From the IMG/VR virus record IMGVR_UViG_3300010371_000075, positions 1 to 36,847 of that record: 36,847 bases of DNA; one strand, 5' to 3'. Of the stretch, positions 16,541-23,996 are shown in pieces. A program made the position numbers and the translations under genes. A model generated the notes under the pieces. The model worked only from the letters and a program-made list of their open reading frames with translations, was not told the DNA's origin and did no database searches. How positions within the stretch are numbered: position 1 is the first letter of the stretch; every line of letters starts with the position of its first letter. Source of the DNA: a virus.

Positions 16541-17310
16541 TGAGCGGCGATCCGGTTCTGCCCCGGACGACCGCCCGGCAGGTTGTCGTAGCGCCCGCCG
16601 CCGGGTGTGCTGCCGCCGCTGGGCGGCTTCGGTGTCGGGGTGGTGTCCACGTCCTCGATGACTTGCGCCCCTTCGGTCGTCAGCCATTCCGGCTCGTTGG
16701 CCGACGAGGTCGGGTTGTCGCCGTCCGCCTCGATCACGGTGTATTGCCAGCCGTTGTAGACGGTCGGCTGCACGACATCGCCCACGGTGTATTTCGTGGA
16801 TGCCTGCCACGCGGCCGGGTTGGGGCCGCCGGTCGCCTCGTAGGCCAGGCCGTTCGGCGTGGTCGGCTCGATCACCGCGCCACGCAGATACATCGTGTTG
16901 GCCTTCCACGAGCCGGCCGACTGCAGCCAGTAGTGGTACACACTGCCGTCACTGAACTCGGCAACCACGTACAGGAATCCGAGGAACGGCTTGGCGAAAT
17001 GGATTTCCTTGAGCGTGCCAGCAAAGGCGATATCCGGATGAGCCAGGACGTCGACGACGTATTCATCGCTGCCCGGGTCGATGACTTCCAGCGCGAAGAC
17101 GTGCAGCTTGCCCTCGAACGCGCACAGCCCTTTCGTGCCGGCGGGCAACGTGTGATCCAGCGTCGTGCCGCTGCGGCTGGTCGGTGCGCCGGAGGCATCG
17201 ACGTGGCCGTTGAGCAGATCGAACAGCGACTCCGGCGAGGCGCCGCCCTTGTCGCGCAGGCGCGTAATGCCGGTCTTGAGTGACCCTAGGTTGACCTGAC
17301 GCAGCGCCAT
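16537..17310 (-). CDS. nozzle (P22 gp10-like) N-terminal part
   Basis: The 257-aa product opens with the family signature RQVNLGSLKTGITRLRDKGGAS, then LLNGHVDASGAPTSRSGT, LPAGTKGLCAFEGKLHVFAL and FLGFLYVVAEFSDGSVYHYWLQ. These are blades of the nozzle protein that sits beneath the gp4-like adaptor. Two short repeats of the form xYxxGDVVxPTxxNGxxY follow, and the C-terminus is a Pro/Gly linker ending at TGA 16537-16539, where the next ORF begins in another frame. It overlaps the adaptor gene by one base (TGATG). I believe relatives carry this and the next two ORFs as one chain. Confidence 0.72.
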   Translation of the reverse strand: MALRQVNLGSLKTGITRLRDKGGASPESLFDLLNGHVDASGAPTSRSGTTLDHTLPAGTKGLCAFEGKLHVFALEVIDPGSDEYVVDVLAHPDIAFAGTLKEIHFAKPFLGFLYVVAEFSDGSVYHYWLQSAGSWKANTMYLRGAVIEPTTPNGLAYEATGGPNPAAWQASTKYTVGDVVQPTVYNGWQYTVIEADGDNPTSSANEPEWLTTEGAQVIEDVDTTPTPKPPSGGSTPGGGRYDNLPGGRPGQNRIAAQ

Positions 17311-18284
17311 CAGCTCACCGCCTTCGGTGGAATGGCCGGCGGCGCCAGTCGCTCGCCCGGCACATAGCGGCGCGTCTGGTGCGTAGCCGCAGTCAGGTCG
17401 CCCAGGAACGTGGTCAGCGCGCTCATGTGATTGGCCGCGTCCGGCTGGCTGTAGTGCGCCTTGGCGTAGGCCAGCGCGTGCAGCTTGACCGCCTGCGGGT
17501 CGATCGTGGTCACGTCGGTGTCGGCAGCGAACGGCAGCAAGCCGAAATCACCCTTGATGCGCAGCCGCCAGCTGTCGTCGGACGGCGCCGGGAACACCTC
17601 GATGCACTGCCGTATCTCGTAGCTGTCCGGAATGCTCGCGCCTTGGTAGCTGTAGCGCACCGGGTCGATGCCGCACACCAGCGGACGCCAGACGCTGTCG
17701 CCCTTGGAGATGCCCACCCAGCGCACGCGCGACGGGTCGAGCTTCTTCGTGCACGTATCAGCATTGGCCGGCAGGTCGTAGAAGCGCACGCCGGCGACCA
17801 TGTTCCAGGTGAACCAGCGCTCCAGTCGCAGCATGCGGAAGCGCTGGTAAAGCAGCGTCTGCGCCTCGATCAGGAAACTGTTCAGCAGGTCGGTCATTCC
17901 CGGTGGCGGCGATGCCAGCATGGCAGCGAAGCCCAAGCGCACCATCAGGTACTTGCGCAGGTCAGCCAGCGTCTCGGTCGGGTGATCGTCGTCGCACGCG
18001 CAGTTGTAGTTGCCGATGACGGTTGCGCTGACCGTGGCGACGTTGCTGGTGACGCCGCCGTACGTGGCGGTGTAGGTAAAGCTGTCCGTGCCGATGTAGC
18101 CCGCTGCCGGCGTGTACGTCACCGCGACGCCGGTCACGGTCGCCGTGCCGTGCAGTGGCTGCGTGACAGCGACCGCGGTTGGCGTGACGGCCACGCCATC
18201 GGCCGTCACCGCGGTTGGCACCGCGTTGCTCGCGCTGCCTTGGACGACGGTCAGAGATTCGTTGGAAGCGACGACGATGGGCAC
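17310..18284 (-). CDS. head-tail adaptor (P22 gp4-like) with N-terminal Ig-like domain
   Basis: Connects the portal to the tail nozzle. Residues from about 100 on match the podovirus adaptor pattern: ETLADLRKYLMVRLGF, helices with SFLIEAQTLLYQRFRMLRLERWFTW, then RFYDLPANADTCTKKLDPSRVRWVGI. The first 90 residues are different: repeated Val/Thr strands ending GYIGTDSFTYTATYGGVTSNVATVSATV, a bacterial Ig-like (Big/cadherin-like) module. At 324 aa it is about twice P22 gp4. The start is GTG at 18284 with GAGG about 7 bases upstream. A hairpin with a T tract lies just upstream. Confidence 0.75.
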   Translation of the reverse strand: MPIVVASNESLTVVQGSASNAVPTAVTADGVAVTPTAVAVTQPLHGTATVTGVAVTYTPAAGYIGTDSFTYTATYGGVTSNVATVSATVIGNYNCACDDDHPTETLADLRKYLMVRLGFAAMLASPPPGMTDLLNSFLIEAQTLLYQRFRMLRLERWFTWNMVAGVRFYDLPANADTCTKKLDPSRVRWVGISKGDSVWRPLVCGIDPVRYSYQGASIPDSYEIRQCIEVFPAPSDDSWRLRIKGDFGLLPFAADTDVTTIDPQAVKLHALAYAKAHYSQPDAANHMSALTTFLGDLTAATHQTRRYVPGERLAPPAIPPKAVS

Positions 18285-18310
18285 TGGTAACCTCGGCCTT
18301 GATCAGCAAA

Positions 18311-18336
18311 ACGGCCCGACCTTTCAGCCGGGCCGT
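18311..18336 (-). terminator. hairpin with T tract between head and tail genes
   Basis: On the minus strand ACGGCCCG pairs with CGGGCCGT (8 bp, loop of 10), followed directly by TTTT. It lies between the 131-aa gene and the adaptor gene, so it could be a partial terminator that lowers tail-gene transcription relative to head genes. The T tract is short, so read-through is expected. Confidence 0.6.
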
Positions 18337-18362
18337 CATCGGCAGTTGCGGCGCGGGCCGCG

Positions 18363-18758
18363 TTACTCGGCGTCGCCTTCCGCAGCTTCGGCCTTTGCCT
18401 TGCTCTTGCCGCCGGTCTTCTTGCCGCCGACGCGTTCCTCGGCCGCCTGCTTGCGCACCGCGGCGTCGTCGCCCTGCTCGTACGGCAGGCCGCTGTTCCG
18501 GGCCAGCGCACGCACCGAGCTCAAGGCGCGGCGCACCGCGTCGGGGTGGCCGCTGTACTTGGACTGCAGCCGCGCGTACTCGGTCGCGGCCGTACGCTCG
18601 CCGGCGTCCATCTCATGGTCGCCGGACTCGATGACGTCGTCCTCGCCGTGGATCTCGCGCAGGACCGCCACCTCGTATTCCGGCACGTCGAACGGAATGC
18701 CAAGGCCTTCGCGCTGGATCGTGCCGGTGACGAAGACCAGCTTCGCCGGGCCGCTCAC
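18363..18758 (-). CDS. small head-region protein, unknown
   Basis: The 131-aa product has a beta-rich start (GPAKLVFVTGTIQREGLGIPFDVPEYEVAVLREIHGEDDVI), a helical middle (TEYARLQSKYSGHPDAVRRALSSV) and a Lys/Ala-rich tail (GGKKTGGKSKAKAEAAEGDAE) typical of phage structural or nucleic-acid-contacting tails. The start is GTG at 18758, overlapping the previous TGA as GTGA. It ends in TAA, which shows that TAA is a normal stop in this genome. The position between head decoration and adaptor suggests a head-completion role. Confidence 0.62.
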   Translation of the reverse strand: MSGPAKLVFVTGTIQREGLGIPFDVPEYEVAVLREIHGEDDVIESGDHEMDAGERTAATEYARLQSKYSGHPDAVRRALSSVRALARNSGLPYEQGDDAAVRKQAAEERVGGKKTGGKSKAKAEAAEGDAE

Positions 18759-19102
18759 TGCACACCTTCCAGGCTGATCGTGGCGGTGCCGGTGCCGGCG
18801 GTGGTGACGTTCACCCGAACCCACAGCGGCACCTCGATTTCCTGACGCAGGTCGGAAGCACTGGTCAGGCTGACGATGTCGGTCCAGTTGGCATCGGAAC
18901 TGCCCGGTGCCGCCGGGCCAGCGGTCGGGTTGCCCTGAATCTTCACGACGCCCGAGCCGCCGATGGCGGCCTTGAGCGCGAGGAAGGCGTTCTTGCCCTG
19001 CCCGCCCGCGAAGGGCGACTTGTTGCAGAGGATGGGGGTCTGCGCGCCGGTGGACGTGATGTCCAGTGCGGTGGCGAGGGCCAAGGTCATAGCTTTGCTC
19101 AT
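18755..19102 (-). CDS. putative head decoration / stabilisation protein
   Basis: The 115-aa product follows the coat protein gene, the usual place for decoration proteins. It is beta-rich: LALATALDITSTGAQTPILCNKSPF, GQGKNAFLALKAAIGGSGVVKIQGN, then EIEVPLWVRVNVTTAGTGTATISLEG. Similar small proteins follow the coat gene in other podoviruses of GC-rich hosts, as far as I recall, but none with known structure that I can name. A good ribosome binding site (GAGAAGGA) precedes ATG 19102. Confidence 0.62.
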   Translation of the reverse strand: MSKAMTLALATALDITSTGAQTPILCNKSPFAGGQGKNAFLALKAAIGGSGVVKIQGNPTAGPAAPGSSDANWTDIVSLTSASDLRQEIEVPLWVRVNVTTAGTGTATISLEGVQ

Positions 19103-19118
19103 GGTTTCCTTCTCCGTC

Positions 19119-19140
19119 GCCGGCTACCAAGGCAGCCGGC
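19119..19140 (-). other. hairpin between coat and decoration genes
   Basis: GCCGGCT and AGCCGGC form a 7-bp stem with an 8-base loop in the 55-base gap. No T tract follows, so it is more likely an mRNA-stability or processing element than a terminator. Confidence 0.45.
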
Positions 19141-19157
19141 GTGGTAGTGGTTGACGG

Positions 19158-20213
19158 TCAGCTGATCGACAGCACGGCCATGGAATTGCGCTTCTTCGTG
19201 GTGATCGCGCAGTCGTTGGTCAGGCCGAAGTAGTGCGTGTACCGATCGTAGACGCGAGCCGGCGTGCGGTTGATCATCCAGCGGCCCTTGAACGGACGCA
19301 GGATGGCGCCGGCCTTGCTGTTGAGCAGGTAGCAGCGCTTCTTCCAGGGGTAGGTGATCGCGCCGAGGACGTCGTCCAGACGGTCGAAGTCCGGGTCCCA
19401 GATGACCTGCACGCCCTTGAAGCGCAGTTCCTTGGTCGACGGGTCGATCGTCACGCCACCACTGGTCGACGCGTTGACCATGATCTCGTGCGTGCTGCGG
19501 GCATCCTTGCGCAGCGCATCGTAGAAGTCGGAACCGCAGGGAATGAAGCTGGGCGCGATGCCGCCGTAGCGGGTGCACGCGCGGTGCATCTGCTCCAGTT
19601 CATCGACCAGTGTGCCGGCCGTGGTGGTGACGATGCCCAGGCTGATGTTGTTGCGCCAGAAAGCGTAGTCCACCGCCGAAAGGCCGCCGATCACGCCGGT
19701 GCTCGGAGTGGTGCTGCAGATCAGGTCCAGGCCCGGGAGTGCCTTGCTGGACTGCGATCCATCCTGCAGCACGTCGAGCGCCAGGTTCTCCTGCATGCCT
19801 TCCTTCGTGGTCGTCCAGCCTTCCTTGATCAGGTTGACCAGTTGCGACTTCTCGGCATCGGTCGGCACGGCCTCGGAATCGTCGGTCATGACGATGCCGT
19901 TGTTGGCCAGCTCGGTCTCGTTGAGCGTGAAGCCGTCGTGCTGCTCGTAGTGCTGGAACGGCGCCTTGCGTACCGTGTCCTTGCGCTTGTACGTGACCTG
20001 GTCGTCGCCGGTGTAGCGCTGGTAGTTGGAGTCGTTCGTGATGCGCACCTTCTCGTTGAAGATGCCGTTCATGAACAGACTCGGCTGCTTGTTGGCGATG
20101 AACCACTTGAGCGTGGGATGGTCGGTGTTGATCTGGTCGACCGGGTCGCCGGAGGCGTAGCTCTCCAGCTGGTAGTTGGCGCCGGCGATCAGCTGCTGGG
20201 TGTTGACGGGCAT
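19158..20213 (-). CDS. major capsid protein
   Basis: The 351-aa product is in the right place (after portal and scaffold) and has the size of an HK97-fold coat protein. It reads as a long N-terminal arm (PVNTQQLIAGANYQLESYASGDPVDQ) and an elongated loop region (NDSNYQRYTGDDQVTYKRKDTVRKAPF). Then come spine-helix-like EKSQLVNLIKEGWTTTKEGMQENLAL and a strand-rich P domain including PSFIPCGSDFYDALRKDA and KELRFKGVQVIWDPDF. I chose ATG 20213, with GAGGA about 9 bases upstream; the open frame further upstream lacks coding character. It is likely the most expressed gene, flanked by hairpins on both sides. Confidence 0.85.
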   Translation of the reverse strand: MPVNTQQLIAGANYQLESYASGDPVDQINTDHPTLKWFIANKQPSLFMNGIFNEKVRITNDSNYQRYTGDDQVTYKRKDTVRKAPFQHYEQHDGFTLNETELANNGIVMTDDSEAVPTDAEKSQLVNLIKEGWTTTKEGMQENLALDVLQDGSQSSKALPGLDLICSTTPSTGVIGGLSAVDYAFWRNNISLGIVTTTAGTLVDELEQMHRACTRYGGIAPSFIPCGSDFYDALRKDARSTHEIMVNASTSGGVTIDPSTKELRFKGVQVIWDPDFDRLDDVLGAITYPWKKRCYLLNSKAGAILRPFKGRWMINRTPARVYDRYTHYFGLTNDCAITTKKRNSMAVLSIS

Positions 20214-20237
20214 CGCGGTGTCCTCGAATGGAAAGGG

Positions 20238-20253
20238 CGGGCCTTTCGGCCCG
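20238..20253 (-). other. hairpin in the coat-gene leader
   Basis: CGGGCC-GAAA-GGCCCG is a perfect 6-bp GC stem capped by a stable GNRA tetraloop, in the 177-base gap before the coat gene and about 25 bases before its ATG. No T tract follows on the minus strand. It may protect the coat mRNA or mark a processing site. The rest of the gap shows nothing I can name. Confidence 0.5.
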
Positions 20254-20390
20254 GGTCTTCCCGCGTTCGAGGAGCGCGACCCCTCTTGCAGCGCTACCGG
20301 CAGCGACCCCGGCGTACAGCTATCGCGGCGCGGCCTTCTGGCCGCTGGTGTGGGTGCGACCATGCCGCGCCGCGATGGACTGTCAAGGCC

Positions 20391-21557
20391 TCAATCGCGC
20401 TGCAGCGATTTCAGGCCAGCCTCGAAGGCCTCCATATCGTTCTTCGGTTTCTGGCGCATGGACAGGTTGCCGCCGGTCGGCCGCACCGGCATATGCGAGA
20501 CCGGAACGCGAGGTGCAGGTGCAGGCGCCGGAGCGGGCGCCGCGGCAGGAAGTGTTGGCAGCTTGCGATAGGCGCGCTCGATCTTGTCCTTCCACTGCGA
20601 CGGGTGGACCGTCTCGCGGATCACGTCGAGCGTCGGTTGCAGCAGGGCAAGCTTCCGCGCGAAGTCCGGGTCCGTGGCCTTGAGCTGGTCATTCAGTGCG
20701 GTGATGTCGGTGATCGCCTGATTCAGCGCGGCTTGGTGTTGATCCTGCTGTGCGCGCGTGGTCTCGCGAGTTTCGACCACCGTCGAGGTGGCACGCTGCG
20801 CGGCAATTTCCAGCGCGCGTTTGCGGCTGATGTCGCCGTTGTTCACCTCTTGCAGCAGATCAGCGTGTGCCTCCAAGGGGTCGACGAGGCCAGGCACCTC
20901 CCGGCCGAGCCGGCGCCCCAGGTTCACCACCTCGCCCAGCATCGCGTCGAAGGCGGCGTTCTGCATCTTCGGGTCGTCCGAGTTCATCGCCTTGATGACG
21001 TTCAACGCGGAACCGAACTGCTCCGGGGTGGCGGTCGAGGCGAGAACCGTGTCCTCCCACTCCTGCGCGCGCTGCGCGCTCTCGATAACCTGCTCGATGC
21101 GGCTCGCATCGGTAATCTGGTGCTTCGCCAACGCCTCGCGCAGCGGGGTCAACTCCTTCACCTGACTGGTGAGCTCGCGGAAGCGCTCCTCGGCGCGGCC
21201 TTTCAGACCCAGCTCCTTCACGGCCTGATCGGTCTCCGCATCCGGCTCGGGAGCGGGTGCCGGCGCTGCGGCCGGAGCGGGGGCAGCCGCGGCAGGCTTG
21301 CCATCCGCGGCGGCCTCGGCCACGACGTCAGCGGCGGTCTTCGGCGCGCCGTCTCCGGCCAAGGTGGCCAGGCCCTTGTCGAACGCGGCCAGGTCAACCT
21401 GTTCGCGGTCGACGGCTGGCGTCGGTTCGCCACCATCCTCGCCTGCAGGCTGGCCGCCATCGGTGGGCGTGGTGCCGGCATCGGCAGCGGTTTGGTCGCC
21501 GGCAGGCAGATCGGTCGGCGTGTTATCGGGTGCGGTGGCGTCGGTAGCGGTAGTCAT
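20391..21557 (-). CDS. capsid scaffolding protein
   Basis: The 388-aa product is highly charged and helical, with no enzyme motif. It has a Thr/Asp/Pro-rich N-terminus, Ala/Pro runs (residues about 85-105), and long predicted coiled coils (KGRAEERFRELTSQVKELTPLREALAK). After a second Ala/Pro linker comes a short basic C-terminus (SMRQKPKNDMEAFEAGLKSLQRD) of the sort scaffolds use to bind coat protein. It lies between portal and coat as in P22-like podoviruses. ATG 21557 overlaps the portal stop (ATGA). Confidence 0.8.
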   Translation of the reverse strand: MTTATDATAPDNTPTDLPAGDQTAADAGTTPTDGGQPAGEDGGEPTPAVDREQVDLAAFDKGLATLAGDGAPKTAADVVAEAAADGKPAAAAPAPAAAPAPAPEPDAETDQAVKELGLKGRAEERFRELTSQVKELTPLREALAKHQITDASRIEQVIESAQRAQEWEDTVLASTATPEQFGSALNVIKAMNSDDPKMQNAAFDAMLGEVVNLGRRLGREVPGLVDPLEAHADLLQEVNNGDISRKRALEIAAQRATSTVVETRETTRAQQDQHQAALNQAITDITALNDQLKATDPDFARKLALLQPTLDVIRETVHPSQWKDKIERAYRKLPTLPAAAPAPAPAPAPRVPVSHMPVRPTGGNLSMRQKPKNDMEAFEAGLKSLQRD

Positions 21558-23986
21558 GCAGGCTCTCCTTCGGGGTTCGGTTCGAACGGAATGTCCGGGG
21601 TGGCAGGCAATGGCGGCAGCGCGACCGGCGAGGCATGCGGCGCATCCACCTGGGTCGGCGGATCGCCCGGCTGCGGCAGCGCGCCGCTGACCATCGCGTC
21701 CACCAGATCCTCGGGCAGCGTGGGTGCGCTGGCATGGATCAGCGCCACAGCTGACGCGGGGGTGATGACCTTGCCCCGCACGTCGGCGAGCACGGCGGTC
21801 AACGCCTGAATCTGCGGGCCAGACAGCGTCGTGTCCTGCAGCGGCGGACGATGCGGCTCGGGCGGCGGTGGCGGCGTGCGCGGCGCATCGGGGATGAACT
21901 GCTCAGCGTCCAGCCGATCTCCCATGCGGGAGACGGTCTCCACGACCAGCGCCACGATGCACGACGCGATCTCCTCGGGCGACGATCCGCGCAGCTGCCC
22001 GATGGTCTGGATCGCCTCGCGCAGCTGCGGCAGGAGCGTTGCCCACGCTTGACGCTTGGCGGCGGTGTCGGGTTTGCCAGAGGAGCCGGCCGTGATCGAC
22101 ACGGTCACCAATGCGCTCATGTCCTCGATCGTCATGTCCTCGGGCCACAAGGCCCATGGCCCGGCGATCTCCTGCACGTCCTCCTGGCTGAGCGTCGTCA
22201 GCGCAACCTCGGCGGTGTAGTGCGCCAGCTCGCCGAGCATCTCGTCCAGATCGTCGCGCATGTAGTTCTGCCGCGACTCGGTGCCCTGCTGCTGGATCTC
22301 CGCTTCGCCGAGTGTCTTGGCGGTGCGGATCGAGGATGACAGCGCCTCCTGGATGCCCCAGATCATTTCCAGATCCGCGAGGATGGCGCGGGTGTCGTAG
22401 AGCGCCATGTCGACCGGTGGGTACTGGATGTTCACCACGGACTTGCTGATGTCGTCACCGGGACGCACGGGCTTGAGCGGCACCATCTCGACGTGGGTGG
22501 CGCCTTCTAGCTTGGCGATCTCATCGGGCGAGTAGTTGGTCGCATCGAAGCCAGATTTCGGGATCACGCGCCGCCGGTGCTTGCGGTAGTTGCTGCGGAT
22601 CGAGTTGTATTCGTCCAGCAGGCGCTCCGATCGGGTGATCAGCGAACGCCCATGCCGATCGCCGTCGACGTGGCCGATCTGGTACTGGAATAACGGGTAG
22701 AAGCGGCTGGTCGCCGGACGCGGCGGGAACGGCGGCTTGGCGTAGCAGTCCATGCCCTCGAAGAACGTGATCACGTTGCTGCTCGTGCGGTCCCATACCT
22801 CCCACAGACACACGAACTGCATGCCTCCGGTCTGCATGGTGCCTTTGCGGTAGGCGTCGGCATCAGCCGGGTCAGTGCTGGTGGCCATGGCTCCGCTGTC
22901 GCCGGCCTGTTCGCTGTCGCGCGGTTTCTGCGGGTAGTAGGCGGCGGCCGTGCGCAGCTTGTCGGCGATCTGGGGGTGATCCTGCTTGGCCTGGTCGATC
23001 GTCATGAACACGCGATGCGCGATCCACGACGCATCGAGATACGCCGTCAGGTCCCGGCAGTCGGTGGAGACCTGGATGTCCTCGCCGGCCACGAAGTCGA
23101 TCGCGAACCCACGCGCCACGACGATCTCGACCTTTGCCTCCAGTGCCTGCGCCTGTCGCTCCAGCTCGGCGCGCACCTGGTCGTCGTCTGGTGCCTCGCC
23201 ATCGTCCAGTTCCTTGCGCAGTGCCGCCATGCGCGCGAGGTTGTCCTGAATGTCGTTCAGCTGGATCGCGATCTCCGGGTCTTCGCCCTTGCGCTCCAGC
23301 CATACCGCCTTGAGCCAACCGATCGAGATGGTGAGACTTGAGCCCACCAGCGGCTTGGCCTGTTTCTTGAGCTTGGCCTTCTTCCACAGCGTCGACACCA
23401 CCAACTCCAGCGTGCTGGAGAACTGCTCAGCGTTCTCGCGCAGGCGCTGATAGGGCTCCAGCAGCTTGGCTGCCTCCTGTTTGAGCATTGCGTCGGTGAT
23501 CTCGCTTTGCTGCGCCGGCGACGCCTGTGCACCAGGCAGGGCGGGTGACGGTGCCGGGCCGCCCTGGGTCCCCAGCAGCCGCGCGATCGCCTGCGGCATG
23601 GCCGGTGCCGTGACCTGATCACCGGCCTGCATCTGCTTGGCCACCATCGCCATGATCGCCTTCTGCGGTGGCGGCTCGGTCAGGCCAGAGGGCGTCACGC
23701 TCACGTCCGGGTCCTGCGCGTACAGGAACGAGCGCAGCACGTCGATGTAGCTCTGCGCGATCGGCACGTCGACCTCGAAGTGCGTGCGGTCGGCGCGCGC
23801 GTACTTCCGGTCGCGGGCGTAGCGCTTGCGCGCGTACTTGTCGAACTCGCGCGCCTCCTCGATGGCCTTCTGCCACGCCTTCACGTCCGCGCATTCGCGG
23901 GCGTAGGCCTGTTGATCCTCGCCCTGATAGTCGGCGTTCGCGGCCTGGATGCCCTGCTCCAGCGGCTGGGTTTCTTCGATCGTCAT
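21554..23986 (-). CDS. portal protein
   Basis: Dodecameric ring at the packaging vertex. The 810-aa product has the size and style of P22-type portals: N-terminal helices (KAWQKAIEEAREFDKYARKRYA), VDVPIAQSYIDVLRSFLYAQDPDVSVTP, a wing-like region, and the conserved centre YPLFQYQIGHVDGDRHGRSLI-TRSERLLDEYNSIRSNYRKH. After it come VVNIQYPPVDMALYDTRAILADLEMIWGIQEALS and a Pro-rich C-terminal tail. ATG 23986 is chosen; upstream in-frame sequence is overlap with terL. It follows terL by 10 bases and overlaps the scaffold gene by ATGA. Confidence 0.85.
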   Translation of the reverse strand: MTIEETQPLEQGIQAANADYQGEDQQAYARECADVKAWQKAIEEAREFDKYARKRYARDRKYARADRTHFEVDVPIAQSYIDVLRSFLYAQDPDVSVTPSGLTEPPPQKAIMAMVAKQMQAGDQVTAPAMPQAIARLLGTQGGPAPSPALPGAQASPAQQSEITDAMLKQEAAKLLEPYQRLRENAEQFSSTLELVVSTLWKKAKLKKQAKPLVGSSLTISIGWLKAVWLERKGEDPEIAIQLNDIQDNLARMAALRKELDDGEAPDDDQVRAELERQAQALEAKVEIVVARGFAIDFVAGEDIQVSTDCRDLTAYLDASWIAHRVFMTIDQAKQDHPQIADKLRTAAAYYPQKPRDSEQAGDSGAMATSTDPADADAYRKGTMQTGGMQFVCLWEVWDRTSSNVITFFEGMDCYAKPPFPPRPATSRFYPLFQYQIGHVDGDRHGRSLITRSERLLDEYNSIRSNYRKHRRRVIPKSGFDATNYSPDEIAKLEGATHVEMVPLKPVRPGDDISKSVVNIQYPPVDMALYDTRAILADLEMIWGIQEALSSSIRTAKTLGEAEIQQQGTESRQNYMRDDLDEMLGELAHYTAEVALTTLSQEDVQEIAGPWALWPEDMTIEDMSALVTVSITAGSSGKPDTAAKRQAWATLLPQLREAIQTIGQLRGSSPEEIASCIVALVVETVSRMGDRLDAEQFIPDAPRTPPPPPEPHRPPLQDTTLSGPQIQALTAVLADVRGKVITPASAVALIHASAPTLPEDLVDAMVSGALPQPGDPPTQVDAPHASPVALPPLPATPDIPFEPNPEGEPA

Positions 23987-23996
23987 GGCGGTGGCC

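Noticed and set aside
16530-16560. Programmed -1 frameshift joining the nozzle ORFs
   Set aside because: No slippery heptamer at 16537 or 14282; both junctions look like ATGA reinitiation sites.
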